Of a stretch of DNA of 64,000 nucleotides, positions 31,415-45,800 are shown in pieces. The first letter of the stretch is position 1; each line of letters starts with the position of its first letter. Source of the DNA: Symsagittifera roscoffensis (Eukaryota; Xenacoelomorpha; Acoela; Convolutidae); the NCBI RefSeq assembly GCF_963678635.1, contig NC_087071.1:14226226-14290225 (forward strand), in the 5' to 3' direction. The notes below the pieces were generated by a model, which saw nothing but the letters and a program-made list of their open reading frames with translations, was not told the origin of the DNA and ran no database searches. A program made the translations under genes and the position numbers.

Positions 31415-31800
31415 TCCCTGAATGTTCCGACTCTTTCTTTATTCATATCGAATACTTTTTGGGAAAAGAAAATAATGAACACATTTAACTTTTGGAAAAT
31501 ATCAAAGTGTGAAACTATCAAAGTGTGTCAATACCAATATGTAAGTTACGAAATTAAAACGACCAATTAGCTAGTCTCTTTTCAACGATTTTGTTGTTTG
31601 GGATAATCCGCCACGCATAAATAAATCGTGTTTCGCTCTCACCAATATGAATAAATTCTTCAAAGTCCAGAACTTCAAATTTAGTCCCGAACATGTCCAA
31701 TTTGGCCATTCTCAAACCCCCAGATTTACAAAAAGAATTGGAGTAAAATGTCTTCTTACAGTTGAACTCAGGAAGTCGATATCTTTAAAGGCGTATAAAA
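31415..31800 (+). repeat. Non-autonomous element, copy 1
   Basis: Aligns with 33,705-34,095 over some 350 bp (shared words: ttcatatcgaata, caaagtgtgaaa, cgccacgcataaata, tccaatttggccattctcaa, actcaggaagtcgatatcttt). It starts at gaatgttccgac, and an inverted gtcggaacattc lies upstream at 31,285. Confidence 0.65.
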
Positions 31801-33704
31801 AATTTTTGGTGAAAACTATTATTTAGATCGGCGAAAATTTACTGAGTAAAAAAACCTTACAGAGCAGAAATATTCCGTTTTCTGATCCCCCCCTCGCGCC
31901 CCTGTAACCCGGACTTAAAAGCTCAGATGTCAATCGAACTATCGATTTTTTTAACATTTCAAATCGGGAATACTGTTACAGCAACCTCAGCTATTTAATC
32001 TAACAATCAAAAAGCTTTGATTTTGTGGTGAAAACATTTTATAAAAATACTGTATTTTTAATATAATTAACAATACACGAGTTGTTTTCCTAGTTTTAAC
32101 AATCTGAATATGACCAAAACTAAATCGATAGCAGAAACAGCCTCACCGAAAGCGAAGCTAGATTAAATCCATCGCGACAATTGTAGATTTGGACCGCGTG
32201 AAAATCACCATTAACTCTTCTTGCACTAACAACACAGAAATAATGAATCAAAACTTCACTGTTTTAAGTTTTATCCAGTTAACAAAACATTTTAAGGGTT
32301 CCAATACGTCGCGTCGCGCTTTCAAACCTTTTTGTCCAAATTATGAAAACAATTTCGAACAAACAACTTCTAAAATGACTGAACTCGTTAACTCATTCCA
32401 CAATGAGAATTTGTGATTTTGTATGCATTGGTTCCCGGAAACAATATAATAAGTATTAGCAGTCGAAATAAAATATATCCAAATATTGGGCAAAGCTTGA
32501 AAAAAAAACATTATTTCGACGTTTTACAAAAAATCAACATCAAAATAACACCACAATAACAGCACAGTTTGAGAACAAGATTAAATTGAAATTTAAATGA
32601 ACCAATGTAAAATTTAGGCATTGAGCAAAAAAATCCAAGTTACGCAAAATATATGCATTTTTATATAAACGAGACAAGACAGTTTTTTCAATTTTAGTTA
32701 CAGAAAATTAAATGCAATTCAAATTTTTGTCAGTTTTAAAATATGACAAGCCCGATTATCACAAAAGATTCAAACATCAAATTAGACAAATTTATTTTGG
32801 AGTACTACTATAATTGAATTGCATTTGAAAATTTAAATCAATTTTATATTCCATGACAAATACAATAAATATAAATGAAGTTAAGAAAAGGAAAAATTAA
32901 TACGAAATCATCAATCAATTAGCATCAATTTATAAATGTTCACTAAATGGGCTTCAGTAATTTTTTAAACAAAAACCAAAAAATTAAATTCACAAATCGA
33001 ATTTAAATACTTTCAAAAATTTACTCAAAACGACACTTATGTTCAGGTTTTATGTTCAAACTTGCACCGTTTTTCACAGAAAACCTGAATTTTATTTAAC
33101 AAGAGTTATCAACTTCGAAGTTCTTCTCGCAAAAAATTTGAAAAGTTATATAGTCAAAAGACGTTTAATTAACTTCAAATTCGAGTCTGAGGCGTTGTCG
33201 AATATTATAAGGAGAATGTTTTGTCGGTTCAAGAGAGCTTTCCAGGGTTTTTTTTACGTCAACCATGAATCAAGATCAATAGTCGTCATCGTCATCTGCA
33301 TTTAGAACTGAAAATTTATTCTGAAACAATTAAATATCCTTAATTACCTAAGATAAAATTGGGAATTTAAAGCTTAATCGTAATAATTATTAACAACAAC
33401 GGAAAGACATCTTTTGGAAAAACGACCATTGGAGGATTGTAATGGCATAATGAAACCACGGATACCAAAGAAAAGACTGAAAAGTATATTTTATCGAGTT
33501 TCATAGAGCAATTTAATCACTAAAGAGCTCTTTCATTTCCAAATAAATTTTATCGACACTTTAAAACCAACTCAATTTGAAACCAACTAGATCAACAGAT
33601 ATATTTGTTTTATTCCGCTGTGAATTATCATAATTAAAACCAATTTAATGTAACACCAATTTAAGGTAACCAATTTAAGGTCCAAACAAGACTGCTCGTA
33701 TATG

Positions 33705-34095
33705 AGGGCAAAGCCCTGATTGTTCCGACTATCCCTAAATTCATATCGAATAGTTTTTGGAAAAAAGAAAATCTTGAAAACCTATAAATTTGGACAATAT
33801 CAAAGTGTGAAATGTTGAGTCGTATGAAAATTAAACGACCGATTCGATTAGCTAGCCTCAATTCAATTCGGAACAATTTTTTGTGCTGGATAATTCGCCA
33901 CGCATAAATATATCGCGTTAGGCTCTCAGCAATATGAATAAATTCTTCAAAGCGCGCACAATTTAGTCCAGAACATATCCAATTTGGCCATTCTCAAACT
34001 TTTTACATTTAAACTCAGGAAGTCGATATCTTTAATGGGCTATAAAAAACCATACCGAGCATAATTATTCCGTTTTCCTCAAAAGTCGGAACAAT
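33705..34095 (+). repeat. Non-autonomous element, copy 2, with short TIRs
   Basis: Begins gattgttccgac and ends gtcggaacaatt, giving terminal inverted repeats of about 10 bp around 370 bp. No coding capacity. Probably a MITE-like DNA element. Confidence 0.6.
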
Positions 34096-35149
34096 TAGTA
34101 GGTTTTCGTTTAGTCTCAGATATTTCTTGAGCAAATATCTCCTACTGCATTGAAATCAAACGCTTGTTTGAACTCAGTACTTTTCAAAATTTTTTGATGA
34201 AAACGCAAATAACCGCGAAACCAGATCAAGTGTTCAAAACCTGTTATATATAAAGCCAGTCAAAACAAAGTTCGCTCAAAAATCATTGAAAGATAGGGGA
34301 ATTTAGCTTCTGCTTGTAATTACGAACACAAAAATTTGGGATTTTGTCTCGCCATACGCGTGCGATTAAAAAATGTTATCAATTTCTATCTCTCTCAGAT
34401 AGAGTAACCAGTGAAAGGAATAATTTGCCTGTAGGTTATCGTCTTTGGTGCTAAAACTGCATATATGTACGTTTATGCACTCAAATTTTTCGTTTTAACT
34501 ATTATATAATTTTGAAACATCCATTTGAGCTCCATTTTGCGCACCATCTGTTCCACTAAAAAACTAAAGCGAGCTTCAAAAATACACCAAAAATCAAAAG
34601 ATCGAAGATCAAACCTCTTTGAATATCAATAATATTTTTTATTTCTCACTCTTTTATGATGAACCTAACCCAATTTGAGAAAACTGATTCATAATACATT
34701 TTTTTTACAGCGCTAGGAAACCTTAAAACTAAAATCCAGAGTACTTTTTAATTATACGACTTCCCAGTGGAACAAAAAATTTACCCATTGAACCAGTATT
34801 CTCAATTCTGGGACCTTTTCAGTGATAAATTCGAAAAACACAATTTATCATCTTAAAGATCGTTTAACTTCCAGATTGAGGATTATGATTGGCACTTCTG
34901 TGCAGGAAAAGTGCCAATCAGAAACTGGATCAGGAATTTTTTTTAGTCAGCTGGTAAAATTAATCACCAATTTTGAAAGAAGAAGTAATTCACGTTTTGT
35001 CGATCCATTTAAACTGTGATTCGAGAGCGCAATGTTCTTTTCTTTAAATAAACAAGTAATGGAAACGATGGAAGAGCCGCTTCTTCCAGTAAAAATTTAC
35101 AAGTGAAATTTGCAGTTAAAATACAAAAATCTGAGTGAAGCAAATTATA

Positions 35150-35190
35150 ACAGAGGTGATGCTGAGCTTCGCACAATTTGCGATACAAAT
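35150..35190 (-). repeat. SINE tail fragment
   Basis: cagaggtgatgctgagcttcgcac matches the 3' hairpin end of the SINE family seen at 36,012 and elsewhere. Confidence 0.5.
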
Positions 35191-35747
35191 GTGATTAAAA
35201 TTAAACGGAAAAATTTGAAGAAAAAAAACTCGTTATTGTCAATAAAAATTTTTAAATAAAAAGCGGTCTCGAGCAGTTGAGCCACCTCTAGGCCAGATGA
35301 GCCGGATGGTTGATTGAACTTGAATTTATAATTACCATGCGGTAACAAAGCCGAAGTTACCTGAGCAGAAATCTTTCATGCCAAAAAAATTCAAACATTC
35401 TAACCTAACAAACAAATTTATGTCCCTTTTAACCTCAGAGCATACGCACACAAACGAACTTTTTTCGATCCCCGAATGACGCAATACGAGGCCACTAGGT
35501 CGATATAAATTAGGCCGAAACTAAATAACCCGATAAAAAATACGAAAAATGAAAAAAGGACTTTTTGACAAATTGAGACAGCCAGATTTAAAAATAAATT
35601 TCGAGACGCTCGGATTTTTAAAATACTAAAACACTTAAAGCATCTACAGTTAAAATTTTTAACAGCATTAAAAAAAAAACGATTCTTAGATTTGGCAATT
35701 GCAACATAAACAGAATTTTTTGAACCGAACATTTACTGTTTCAAAAA

Positions 35748-35826
35748 AACAGGTCCTAGTCAGAATCGAACCCAAACCCGAGACCTTTGCCGTCCCAGGT
35801 ATAATCGTTACCTCCAAGCTAAGTGT
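35748..35826 (-). repeat. tRNA-derived SINE head / tRNA pseudogene
   Basis: On the minus strand an A-box-like tagcttggagg and a B-box-like ggttcgattct are about 45 nt apart, as in a tRNA gene. The acceptor stem is not convincing, so it is read as a SINE head, not a working tRNA. Confidence 0.55.
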
Positions 35827-36011
35827 GCAGGCGACACTAAGAAATTTGAATTCATGATGAACCAAGGTACCACAAGTCCAGATGATTCCTGTGGACAAAG
35901 TTGTTTACTGGAACAAAGTCTAGTACACGATTGCAGTACCCTCGCTCTACTCAAATGTAATCAGGCAATACATGATCTTGAACGATTTTGTTTTCACTCG
36001 TGCCAAATATT

Positions 36012-36185
36012 ACAGAGGTGAAGCTACGCTTCGCAAACACTGGCGAGAACACGATAAAAAAGCAGCTCTATAAAGTGAATTAAGAAAAAGTAGGAATAAG
36101 CCTCAAAAAAATAACAATTCGTCTACCTTTCGGATTCGAACCAACTTGAGAGTCTCGCGCACTAGTCACTAACGCTTATCAAATC
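36012..36185 (-). repeat. tRNA-derived SINE
   Basis: Minus-strand SINE. The tRNA-like head (B box ggttcgaatcc) is on the right, the body contains aggaataagcctc, and the tail ends in a hairpin gtgaagctacgcttcgc followed by ctctgt on the minus strand. Same family as 38,570, 45,191 and 50,187. Confidence 0.75.
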
Positions 36186-36656
36186 ACAAACACAAGCCAT
36201 AAATAAAGCAGAGAACAGATGTTATGAAATTTTTCAATGCTACAGTTCAAAATTAGAGCAAAAGTGCAATCAAAAGAGCAGTTTTATTTGCGAGCTGGGC
36301 TGGAAAAAAAGAATCTGCGTACAAATACGCTACGCGTACGAGCTGTCTAGTGTAAAGACTTCTGAAAACAAGGGGCAAAAATTAGAAATCCATTATATAA
36401 ATGTCTTGATATAAACCATTATCAAAAAATTACTTATGAGCAAATGATTTTGACCAAATTGTATATGTTAGCCAAATTTGCTTGGAATTGGGTAAATACC
36501 AATTGTGTCACATTAAAAAAAAATTCAGTTAAGTTAATGTGAATTTCAGGGTTCTACTTGGTGACGTTCTACTTGGTCCTTAATTTTTAATTTGAGGGTT
36601 CTACTTGATGGGCATTAATGCCTCTATAGAATCCTCGCTGATGAAATAAGTAACGA

Positions 36657-36844
36657 TCAAAATAAACTCACTTCGGGGGAGATTGCATCCAATTGGGTCC
36701 CACTGTGGTTAGATTGTGGCGGTGGTCCTGTAGTGTTATTGTTACTGTTGTTACTTCTTTGTGCATGAGGGGGTCGGTAGGCGTTCGATCCCCCGCCTCC
36801 GCTACCTTTTCCGATTCCGACGTCCACATGCAGTTTACTGGTAG
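36657..36844 (-). CDS. EIF4B: eIF4B exon 11 (last one seen)
   Basis: Acceptor tttcag. Encodes KLHVDVGIGKGSGGGGSNAY and NSNNNTTGPPPQSNHSG. A good donor (gaa before GTGAGT) precedes the in-frame TGA by 9 nt, so the final residues are uncertain. Confidence 0.82.
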
Positions 36845-39800
36845 CTGAAAAAGACCAGACATTGTGAAAAACAATCAATACAATTTTCGACAACTAAAAA
36901 CTTGCGTGGACAAATAGATGCTAACAAATAAAGTCAAATTAGATTATGAAGTTTTTTTTGAAGCAGCAACTCTCCCAGTTTGTTTCCACTTGTTAATTTC
37001 CAAAATTTCAATAGCCAAATATATAAAAATCTGAAAAAATGTGAATATACTATCTGTATTTCGGAAAAACTGAGAATTCAACATAGTCAAACTCACTTTT
37101 GTTATCCTCTACCACAACATAAAAATACAGTTTTATAGACTCTTTTCTTCTGTTGGAATTTAAATTGAAGCTTTATAATTGAAATACCCATCTCGCAACT
37201 CAGTCACAGTTGTTAAAAGAACTAAATTGTTGTTCTTCTCTAACTATCACAATTTAAAAAAAACTACACTGGCTTGTGTAATGATACTTTTTTTAAAGAA
37301 AAAAAAAGCTGTTTTCGAGTTATTTTCAGTTGAAATGTAAACATTGATGCTTTATAAATGACAAAAAAAAGATTTTGCCACTCTGCCGTATTTTTGGTTG
37401 ATTTTAATCATTGTTTTTGTCTTCTTAAACTCACTGACCTTTTTCCTTTCTGGCGAGAATCTCCTGCTCTCTTTTCATCGTGTCTACTGGCTTGGCTGCC
37501 CCGAATATACTGGCAGGTCTCACGTCCGCTTCCTTGGGAACTATAATCTCTGTTGTCTTCCGGCTAGGGGGGTCCAGTTCAAGACGGGGACGTCCCGATG
37601 CGCCTCTGGCCGAATCTGATAAAGGAGAAGTATATTTAACTGTTCTGAATATTAAATACTGAGAAACATATCAAGAAATATAGCCGAGAGACAGTTGAGA
37701 AAGTGACATTGAACTCAAGTAAAACGTTAAGGACGGTTTGTTTCAGCTTTTTAGTTACGACGAAAAACTTATCACATTAAAGCTCTTCGATTTTCACAAA
37801 AACTAATTCGAGCGCTGTTTTTGCATCATTTCCTTTATGAAAAAAATGAAACAAAATGAACGCGACCGAAACAAAGAAAAATTCCTTATTAACACAATGA
37901 AAATATTCATAATATTCAAAAGCAGGATAGTCAAAAGAACATCCTGATCTTTTTTAATGAATCAAATATTACTTATTCCCCAAATTCATCAAAAAAATTC
38001 AATAAATCTCAATAATTCCGCAGTCAATTGCTCAGAAAAAAACTGCGACTGGATTTTTAAGGGAAAATGACATTTAACACAAAAGCGAAGCGGAGAACCA
38101 CTTGCGATATACAACACAAACATAAAAAACCAAAAAAAAAGAAATTTTCATGTCTCCATACAAGTTCATTGCAGGCAAACATTCGAAAAGGCATTTGAAC
38201 TTTAAATCAGCAACAACGCAACAAATTTACGAAAAGAAACAAAGCCTACAATCTTTTGAGCAGACACAAGTTGAGCCGAAAAAGACATGATTTTATTTTT
38301 AAAAGTTTGAATTTCCACCTTAAACAACAATTGACAACACCTGCCCCTGCAACTACAATGAAATTTGTTAACAGCACTAAAAAAATCATTGATTTGCCAT
38401 TTAAGCTAACAATTTTTGAGATGAAACCACTAGAACCTAAAAAATGATTTCTTGATTTTTTAAAAAATATTTCAAGTCCCCCGTTGAAACTAGCATGAAC
38501 AGCACTTGCACTCGCAACTATAATTGCGAGTGCAAGTTTTTAAAGTCCCACCTTAAATATCAATGAACACGCAGAGGCTAAGCTGCGCTTCGCAAACACT
38601 TGCGAGAACAGATCAAAAAGCAGCTCTATCAAGTGACATAAAAGAGTAGACATAAGCTTCGAATTAGCAAAAACTCGGCTATGTGTCGGATTCTAATCTG
38701 CGACCTAATAAATTTGAGTCTCACGCGCTAACCACTCAGCCACGGATGCTTAAAACCCCCAAAAACTAACCACCAATAACGTAGCTCTATATGCTAATAA
38801 ATTGTCAATTCGATGCAGCAAAACTAGCACCAAATACAAAGAGACACAATTTCGCATGTAATAAATTGCAAAGCAAAAAGCCACTTTGTGTATAAATAAT
38901 GCATTTCTAAAAAATGCGAGATAATTTGAGTAAGAAATTTCTGAAATCGAGTTTTCATTAGTGTAATGTTGTTTGAAATAAATAGCTTCTTTCGGTTCAT
39001 TTGATGAATTAAAAATGCATCAACTGTGTTAACTTATTACTATTCGAATGTCAAAGCACGTGCTGTCAAAAAGCTGTAAAGGTGCCCAAAATCGGCAAAA
39101 TATTTGCGACTTCGTTTGGAAAAATAATATTTGCGACTTAAGGTTGTCCCACCTTTAACAACAATGGACAACCCTTGCGCCTGCAACTACAATGAAATTT
39201 GCTTACCACACAAGAAAAATCTGTCATTTGGTAACTAAGCCAACAATCTTTGAGCTAAAACAAGTAAACGAAAAAAAAAAACGATTTCTTGATTTTAAAA
39301 AAAAAATTTCAAGTCCCCCTTGAAACTAGAATGAGCAGAATTTGCACTCCACAATGAAAGTTGAGCAGAATTTGTAACTACAATGAAAGTTGCTTACAGC
39401 AAAAAATCAAAAAAGTAAAAAAGTGGCAACTAAGCCGACATTCTATGAGCAGACACCAACTGACCCGAAAATAAAGGTTTCATGAATTTTTTTTAGAAAT
39501 CTTTCAAGTCCCCCCTAAAATTAGAATGAACAGCAATTGCACATGCAGCTACAATGAAAACTCTCTACAGCACAAGTGAAATCCATTCTGGCAATTTAGC
39601 CGACAAAACGAGCTAACAAACAAAAAAAAACAACAATTCATTTTTCTCGGATTTTTTTCTATCTCCTTAATACTGAAAAAAACAAGCCGCTAATAATTAG
39701 CAAAAAATATATACTCCAGTTTGATAACACTTGCTGATCGCAAGCGTAATCAAATACTAGAACAAGGAGTAAACAAACTTCGCAAAAAAATCTACTACTT

Positions 39801-42800
39801 ACCGCTTGTTCTGCTGTTGTAGCTGTCGTATCGATCTCTCTCGTCACTGTAGGGGGGTTTATTCGGAGAGTAAGGTCCCCCTCCACCACGACGCATCCCA
39901 TCACCTCCCCTTCTGTTATCGTCCCTTCTCTCGTAGTGATCCGAGCGATTGTAACCGCCTCCACCACTACCCCTCCCCCCGCCATAACCCCTGTTGGTAT
40001 CTCTATAACTGTCTCTGTTGTCGTTGTACCGATCAGACCTTTCTCGATAGCCCCCACCTCGTTCCGGTCCGCCGTAACTGCCGCCTCGACTATTACCGTC
40101 CCGAGAACTATTGTAGTCGCGATAACCCCCGCCACCTCGGTTACCGCCGAAGTCATCGCGTCCCGAATCGTTTCGGCGACTGTCGTAACCTCCGCCGCCG
40201 CCTAGATTCGATCCACTTCCACTTTCAGTTCGGCGTCTGCTATCGTTTGCTCTCGGAGCAGCAATATCGTTTTGGTACCTTTCGTAGCGCCTTTCGTGTT
40301 CATTATTTGTTCCCCTTTCAGGGGGCTCGTTATTATATCTATTTCTACTAGCATTATTATTATATCTATCACTAGATTCATAATCACTGTAACCGCCCCC
40401 ATTTCTCGGCGTGCCACGATTTGTAACACTATCACTACCTTCTAGTGTATATTTACTTCCTTCAGCTCCGTAACTATCGCCACTTCTTTGAGAGTTAGTC
40501 CTGTTACGGTCTGGGTAACTTGAAGGATATCTGTCGTCATTTGTAGAATTGTAAGGAGGCGTTACTTGATCACTACCTCGTGCAACACCTGCAACTCCTC
40601 CGTTTTCTTGATTACTCGACCTTGATGATAAGGGTCCACCACTCGTATAATTATCAACGCTTCTATCATAATAATCATCGTCGTTTCTTTCCCGAGTCGG
40701 AGGCGCAGGTGCTTCAATGTCGTTGAGCTCTGCAGATCTGTTCATTAGATTTTCATTCGATTTTCCACTTCGCATCGGTGGGGGACTTGCGTCACGGTAG
40801 TTTCCATCGCGAGGCGCGGGAGGGGCTCGATCATCGTAGTACCTAGAAACAAAACATTTTCCCCTGAAGATTTCAAATAAGCGTTACTATGTCATCGTGA
40901 GAAATTATAGATGAGTTGAAACGAGAAAATATTGTTTCGCTTAGTTCTAGATACTCAAAAAAGTCGTCCGAATCATTTTAAAAAATCGAAGTAGTCTGCC
41001 CTTTGGAAAATATCATATCGAAATACCCCGTGCAATTTTTAACCTTGAATTGACTTCAAAATTGGCCAAAGTTCGCTGCCCGAAAAATAACAAACCTATC
41101 ATCTCTCCGCGAGGATTCCTGGTCGTAATCTGATCTAAAACTGTCGCCTCGTTCTCTTCTGTTTCTGCTTTCGTATCCACTCCCATATACATCTCCGTTC
41201 CTGTTGTTCCGTGGAGCACTGCTGCTGTCGTTGTAATATCTGTCCGAGTTATCGCCTGAGTTATGGCCCCGTCTTCGACTGTCATAACTGTCATTGTATC
41301 TATCCAAAAAGCAAACAAGTTTTTTTTTATAAATTGTTACTTATTTTTCACCATTTTGAATAAAACCAGTAAAATGTAATTTGAACAATAACTTACAAAA
41401 TTACGCACCTGTCATGTTAAACTAGCATGTTTTTTTACCCTCCTGCATGAAACAGTTTTTTTTTTCATACTAAAGCACAACTTCAACTCATCTTGTATAC
41501 ACAGAGGCGAAGCGGGATTTCGCACCATTTGGGACAAATTTCAAAAAAAGCCACCAGACAGTTGGAAAAGCATTGATAAAAAAATACAGAAATATCGAAT
41601 TTCCAGAAGAAAACTTACTAATTTAGAGCTCATTAAATTTCCATCGTCTTTATACTTGATCGTTCTGATAAAAGTGGATCAATAGATTATTTTTTAATTC
41701 GCTGGTAATTACAGAAAAAAATTCGACTTTGAAAGTGAACTGATCCAAGTTAGTTTTAGGCCATTTTTTATTGGAGAGCGGAAATATCCTGATCATGACC
41801 GGAAATAAAATGTTCATCAAAAAACAACTTCTATCATAAAATGAAAAACTTAAAAATATATAACTTGAAAACTTTCAAAACAATTTTCGGATTTTTCACA
41901 TAAACCAACGTCTAAGAAAGGCATAAAATATAAACTATTCAGGTGCAAGACAGAAGACACAATGTGAAAACAAAAGGGATTATAATCGATTAAAATCGAA
42001 TATAATCGATTATATTGTATTTTATGGGTTCAACATATGAATAAAAAAATGGGAGAAAAATAATCAATTATAATAAAAAATAATCGATTTTAATTGGATC
42101 AAAAAATGATGGATTAAAAATCGATTTTAATCGATTACCATAGCCAACTGACTGTTGGCAAAGAGTAATGCACGCAAGTAAACAGAAAAAAAACCGCTGA
42201 CTTTGTTAAAATCTCAATTTTCGAACTTCAAAGAAAAAAATAGATGCCCTTCAAGCTCTTTGAATTTCTAGAGCAAATTATGATTGGCGCGTTTTTGATA
42301 ACATTAACCCAACTTGAGAAAACTGGATCAATAAATAAAGTTTTCAACCCGCTGAAAATCTAAAAATTATATTCCATTTTCGAAACCAGAAATCGTTCAC
42401 ATGTTTTCGCATTATTTCCACGTTCGTATTTGGAGAGTGCTATTTTCATAAATTTCAGCAGATGAATTTCAATTGAACTCAAAATGTGCATATACAATGC
42501 TGATTTAAATTAAACGGACAAAACGCGTTAAACTTGGAAATTAAAACGCGTTTTTCTCCAATTGGGTTGAGTTTCGGAGAAGTTTTATGAATACAAACTT
42601 GCTTAAAATTTTAGCAGAATTAATATGGTGTAATTTGTTTTCCGAAATTCGGGCCCGAAATTTTACCCCAAAAATGGGTCATTTTGGCTTTTCTTAGGTC
42701 ATCAAAAATTACGCCGAAAGTACCCAGTCAATCACAGACATATTTATATCATAGTGCGCCCCTTACGTAACCCAACAAACTTTAAGAAGGAAATAATCTC

Positions 42801-45800
42801 CAAAAAAATTGTTTAAAAATTGTTTTTAAATAAAAAGTTGGTATTTTATATAGTAAAAATGACCTTTTTTTGTCTATCAAACAAAAATATATTAACATAT
42901 ACAATGTTTTGGAGAATATATCCTTCTTAAAGTTTGTTGTGCTACGTAAGGGGCTCACTTTGATATAATTGAGTCTGTTATCGACTGGGTACTTTTGGCG
43001 TAATTTTTGATTAACTAAGAAAAACCAAAATGACCCATATTTGGGGTAAAACTTTGAGCGCGAATTTTGCAAAAACAAATTTCACCATATTGATTCTGCT
43101 GAAATTTTAAGCAAGTTTTGTCTTCATGAGTTTTCACTTAAGCTCAACCCAATTTGAGAAAAACGCGTTTTAAATTTCAAGTTTAACGCGTTTTGTCCGG
43201 TTAATTTAAATCAGCACTGTAGACCAAAGTGCATTAAATGCATTAACATGGATGAATGCACATCTGTTGTTATTAGAGCATTTTAAGAATTTTTCCTGAA
43301 AAAAAAGAAACAAAAAATCTCCAAGACCTATATAAGAGTCGTCACTACATCCATTAATCCTGAAAATGTACTATAGTTGATTATAAGCCTATAACTGCCT
43401 TCACTTAGTTCATTGACACGTAACGATATAGTATGGCTGTCGAAGCCAGAAGTAACTTGATGTCAAAGCCAATATAATAAAAGTCAAAATACGGTTTAAG
43501 CTAACAAAAACATTGATCAGGAAAATTTTCCAATTTGGTGTTTGTAACTTCACAAAAACAAACTTCGAACCAAATAGTTATTTAAAGTAGAAAAAAAATT
43601 CTCCAAAAAGGTATGTTGCAGTAAATTTGAAAGATTTGGACGTCCGAGACCCTCAAGAGAAGAATCCTGAGAACTAAAACTTTACGGGTAAAAATCTAAT
43701 ACCCAATTGCAATCAACACACTTGCTTATGAGTAAAATATGGTACAATTGTTCAGAGGGTCCAAACTTTCATCGCCCTACCCCCTAAAATTTAACGTTGG
43801 AGTAGGAGGCAATATGCAAAATATTCTTATTGTTTTCAAAAAATGTCATTGGTTTCCTCCCTAAATTGATTAAGAGGGCAGATAGTTCACGTGGTTGTGT
43901 TTCTGACCTTGCAGGATCTTCAGGTACTCTTCTGTCGTATCTCTCGTAGCCGCCGCCCCCTCCTCGGGAGTCCCTGCTGTCGTAGTTGTTGCGAGAGCTG
44001 TCGAACCGAGATGAGTTGTTTCTGTTGTCACGGTCATTGGAATACCTAAATAGACAGTCAAACATTAATGCCTTGTTAATATGTTAATACCCAACAGAAA
44101 ATTTTTTTTAAAACTAGTTTTCGAAATTTAAAGCAATAAATTGATGCCCTATTTTTTCGTAACATTTACACTTTTGCTGTTCGATAGTGGAATTTCCCTT
44201 CCTTTTAAGAAAGGAAATGAACTGCAACAAAAAAGTCTGCGAAAAAGAAACTGAGCTTCAGGTAATTGAGGACTTTTTCCAAAAAAAAGCAAGAAAAACA
44301 GATCAGCACCTATATGAGAGTCTGCACTACGTTCATCGAATCGTTATAACAATACGTAAGAAAACTAATGGTATCTTAAAAAACCAATTTCAAAAATTGT
44401 CTCTTCGAAATATTAAACACTAGCACTAATTTAACCCTTCATAATTTTGAACTCACGGTGTTTTCTTGTTATTTCATTAATACTACTATGAAATCATTCA
44501 CAACGCTGGTGTTCACCAAAGATCGGTTTACCAGTAAATGATTTAGGACGAGTACCACTTCTATGACAAAGATGGTCACATATTTTTCCTTTCAATAGCG
44601 ACGTGAATCTTCTGAAAATGAATGACGTGCGCAAATGACTGCACCGAATTTGTGCCGAACTTAGTCTCTAAATGAATGAAGCTAAAAGCAAGTGTTATTG
44701 TCTTCATGAAAAACAGCAAGATGTCGACGGAGAAATCTATCAATATCATGGGAGAAATCTATCAATATCATGGGAGAGTGTCTTTTCAATAGAGATAAAA
44801 ATTGAATCATTGGGCTTCTAAATAGATTGAAATTTGACGTTTGCATACCAAATTGACAATTTGTGCCGTTCTATTTACATACAACTTCAAAAACTCGATT
44901 CAGTTAAGCCATTAACATGCTGTTATACACAGTTTTATACTAACTTGGATTATGCCAAATCGTTGACATGGAACGTCAGCAAAAACTTGATGCTGAAGCT
45001 AGCTCGTGCACGCCATAGTGCCAATTAGTTATGCTTGTTGTCTTAGCAAAGGTACCTGCGCGACCGATTTCATGAACAGTTTACATTGGTTTCCTTTTGG
45101 GGCACGAATCAAACCTTAATGTTTCAGCTTAATGCACGAAGTTTTATTGGTAATCGAAGCCAGTCAAACTTGGAAGGGCAAGGAATTTCAACGTAGAGGC
45201 AAAGCTGTGCTTCGCAAACAAACGAGAAAACGACAAAAGCTAGAGAAAAGAATAAGTAAAAATAAGCCTTGGAAATAATCTTTCGCTGTGACAGATTCAA
45301 ACCTACGACCAGGAGATTTGGAGTCGCACGTCCTAGATCTTCGGCACGGGTGCTCAAAGTTAACTCACCTCAGCCACCAAAAAGTCAGCCACAACTGCTA
45401 ATAAATTGCCAATGCTAAACAGCAAAAATCGCACCAAATTAAATAGACGCAACTTTTGATGTATTAATTAGGAGTATAATTAACTGAAGGTTTCCACACT
45501 CACTTTGCATGTAATAAATTGAGTTTTTATTATTGCACTGTTCTTTGAAACAAATAGCTTTTTTGGTTCATTTGATGAATCAAAATGGATTAACTTATGC
45601 CAAGTTATTACTAATTGATTACACTGCCGAAGCAGCTTCCTCCACAAGTGCCAACAAAAGTAGCACTAAAACTAACGACTTCTTGAACTAAACCGGAAAA
45701 AAAAACAAATCCGGCAAACTCTGCTTTGATTCGTATGGAGCAATACTAAAACGAAAAGCCAGAATTTGTGCGGGAAACGGGAATCCAAAAAAGTGCAAAA

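Larger units (their letters stand above)
31086..35149. other. AT-rich intergenic DNA with paired repeats
   Basis: No gene recognised. Two related segments lie at 31,415-31,800 and 33,705-34,095. A dispersed-repeat fragment (aacccaatttgagaaaactgattc) lies at 34,665-34,740. The rest is AT-rich without visible structure. Confidence 0.5.

Noticed and set aside
39659-40435. Other long frames over eIF4B exon 9 on both strands
   Set aside because: Shadows of the Gly/Arg/Asp/Tyr codon repeats. Only the frame that splices in phase continues eIF4B.
42782-43078. 98-codon minus-strand ORF
   Set aside because: It lies across the loop and right arm of a foldback element and has no coding features.
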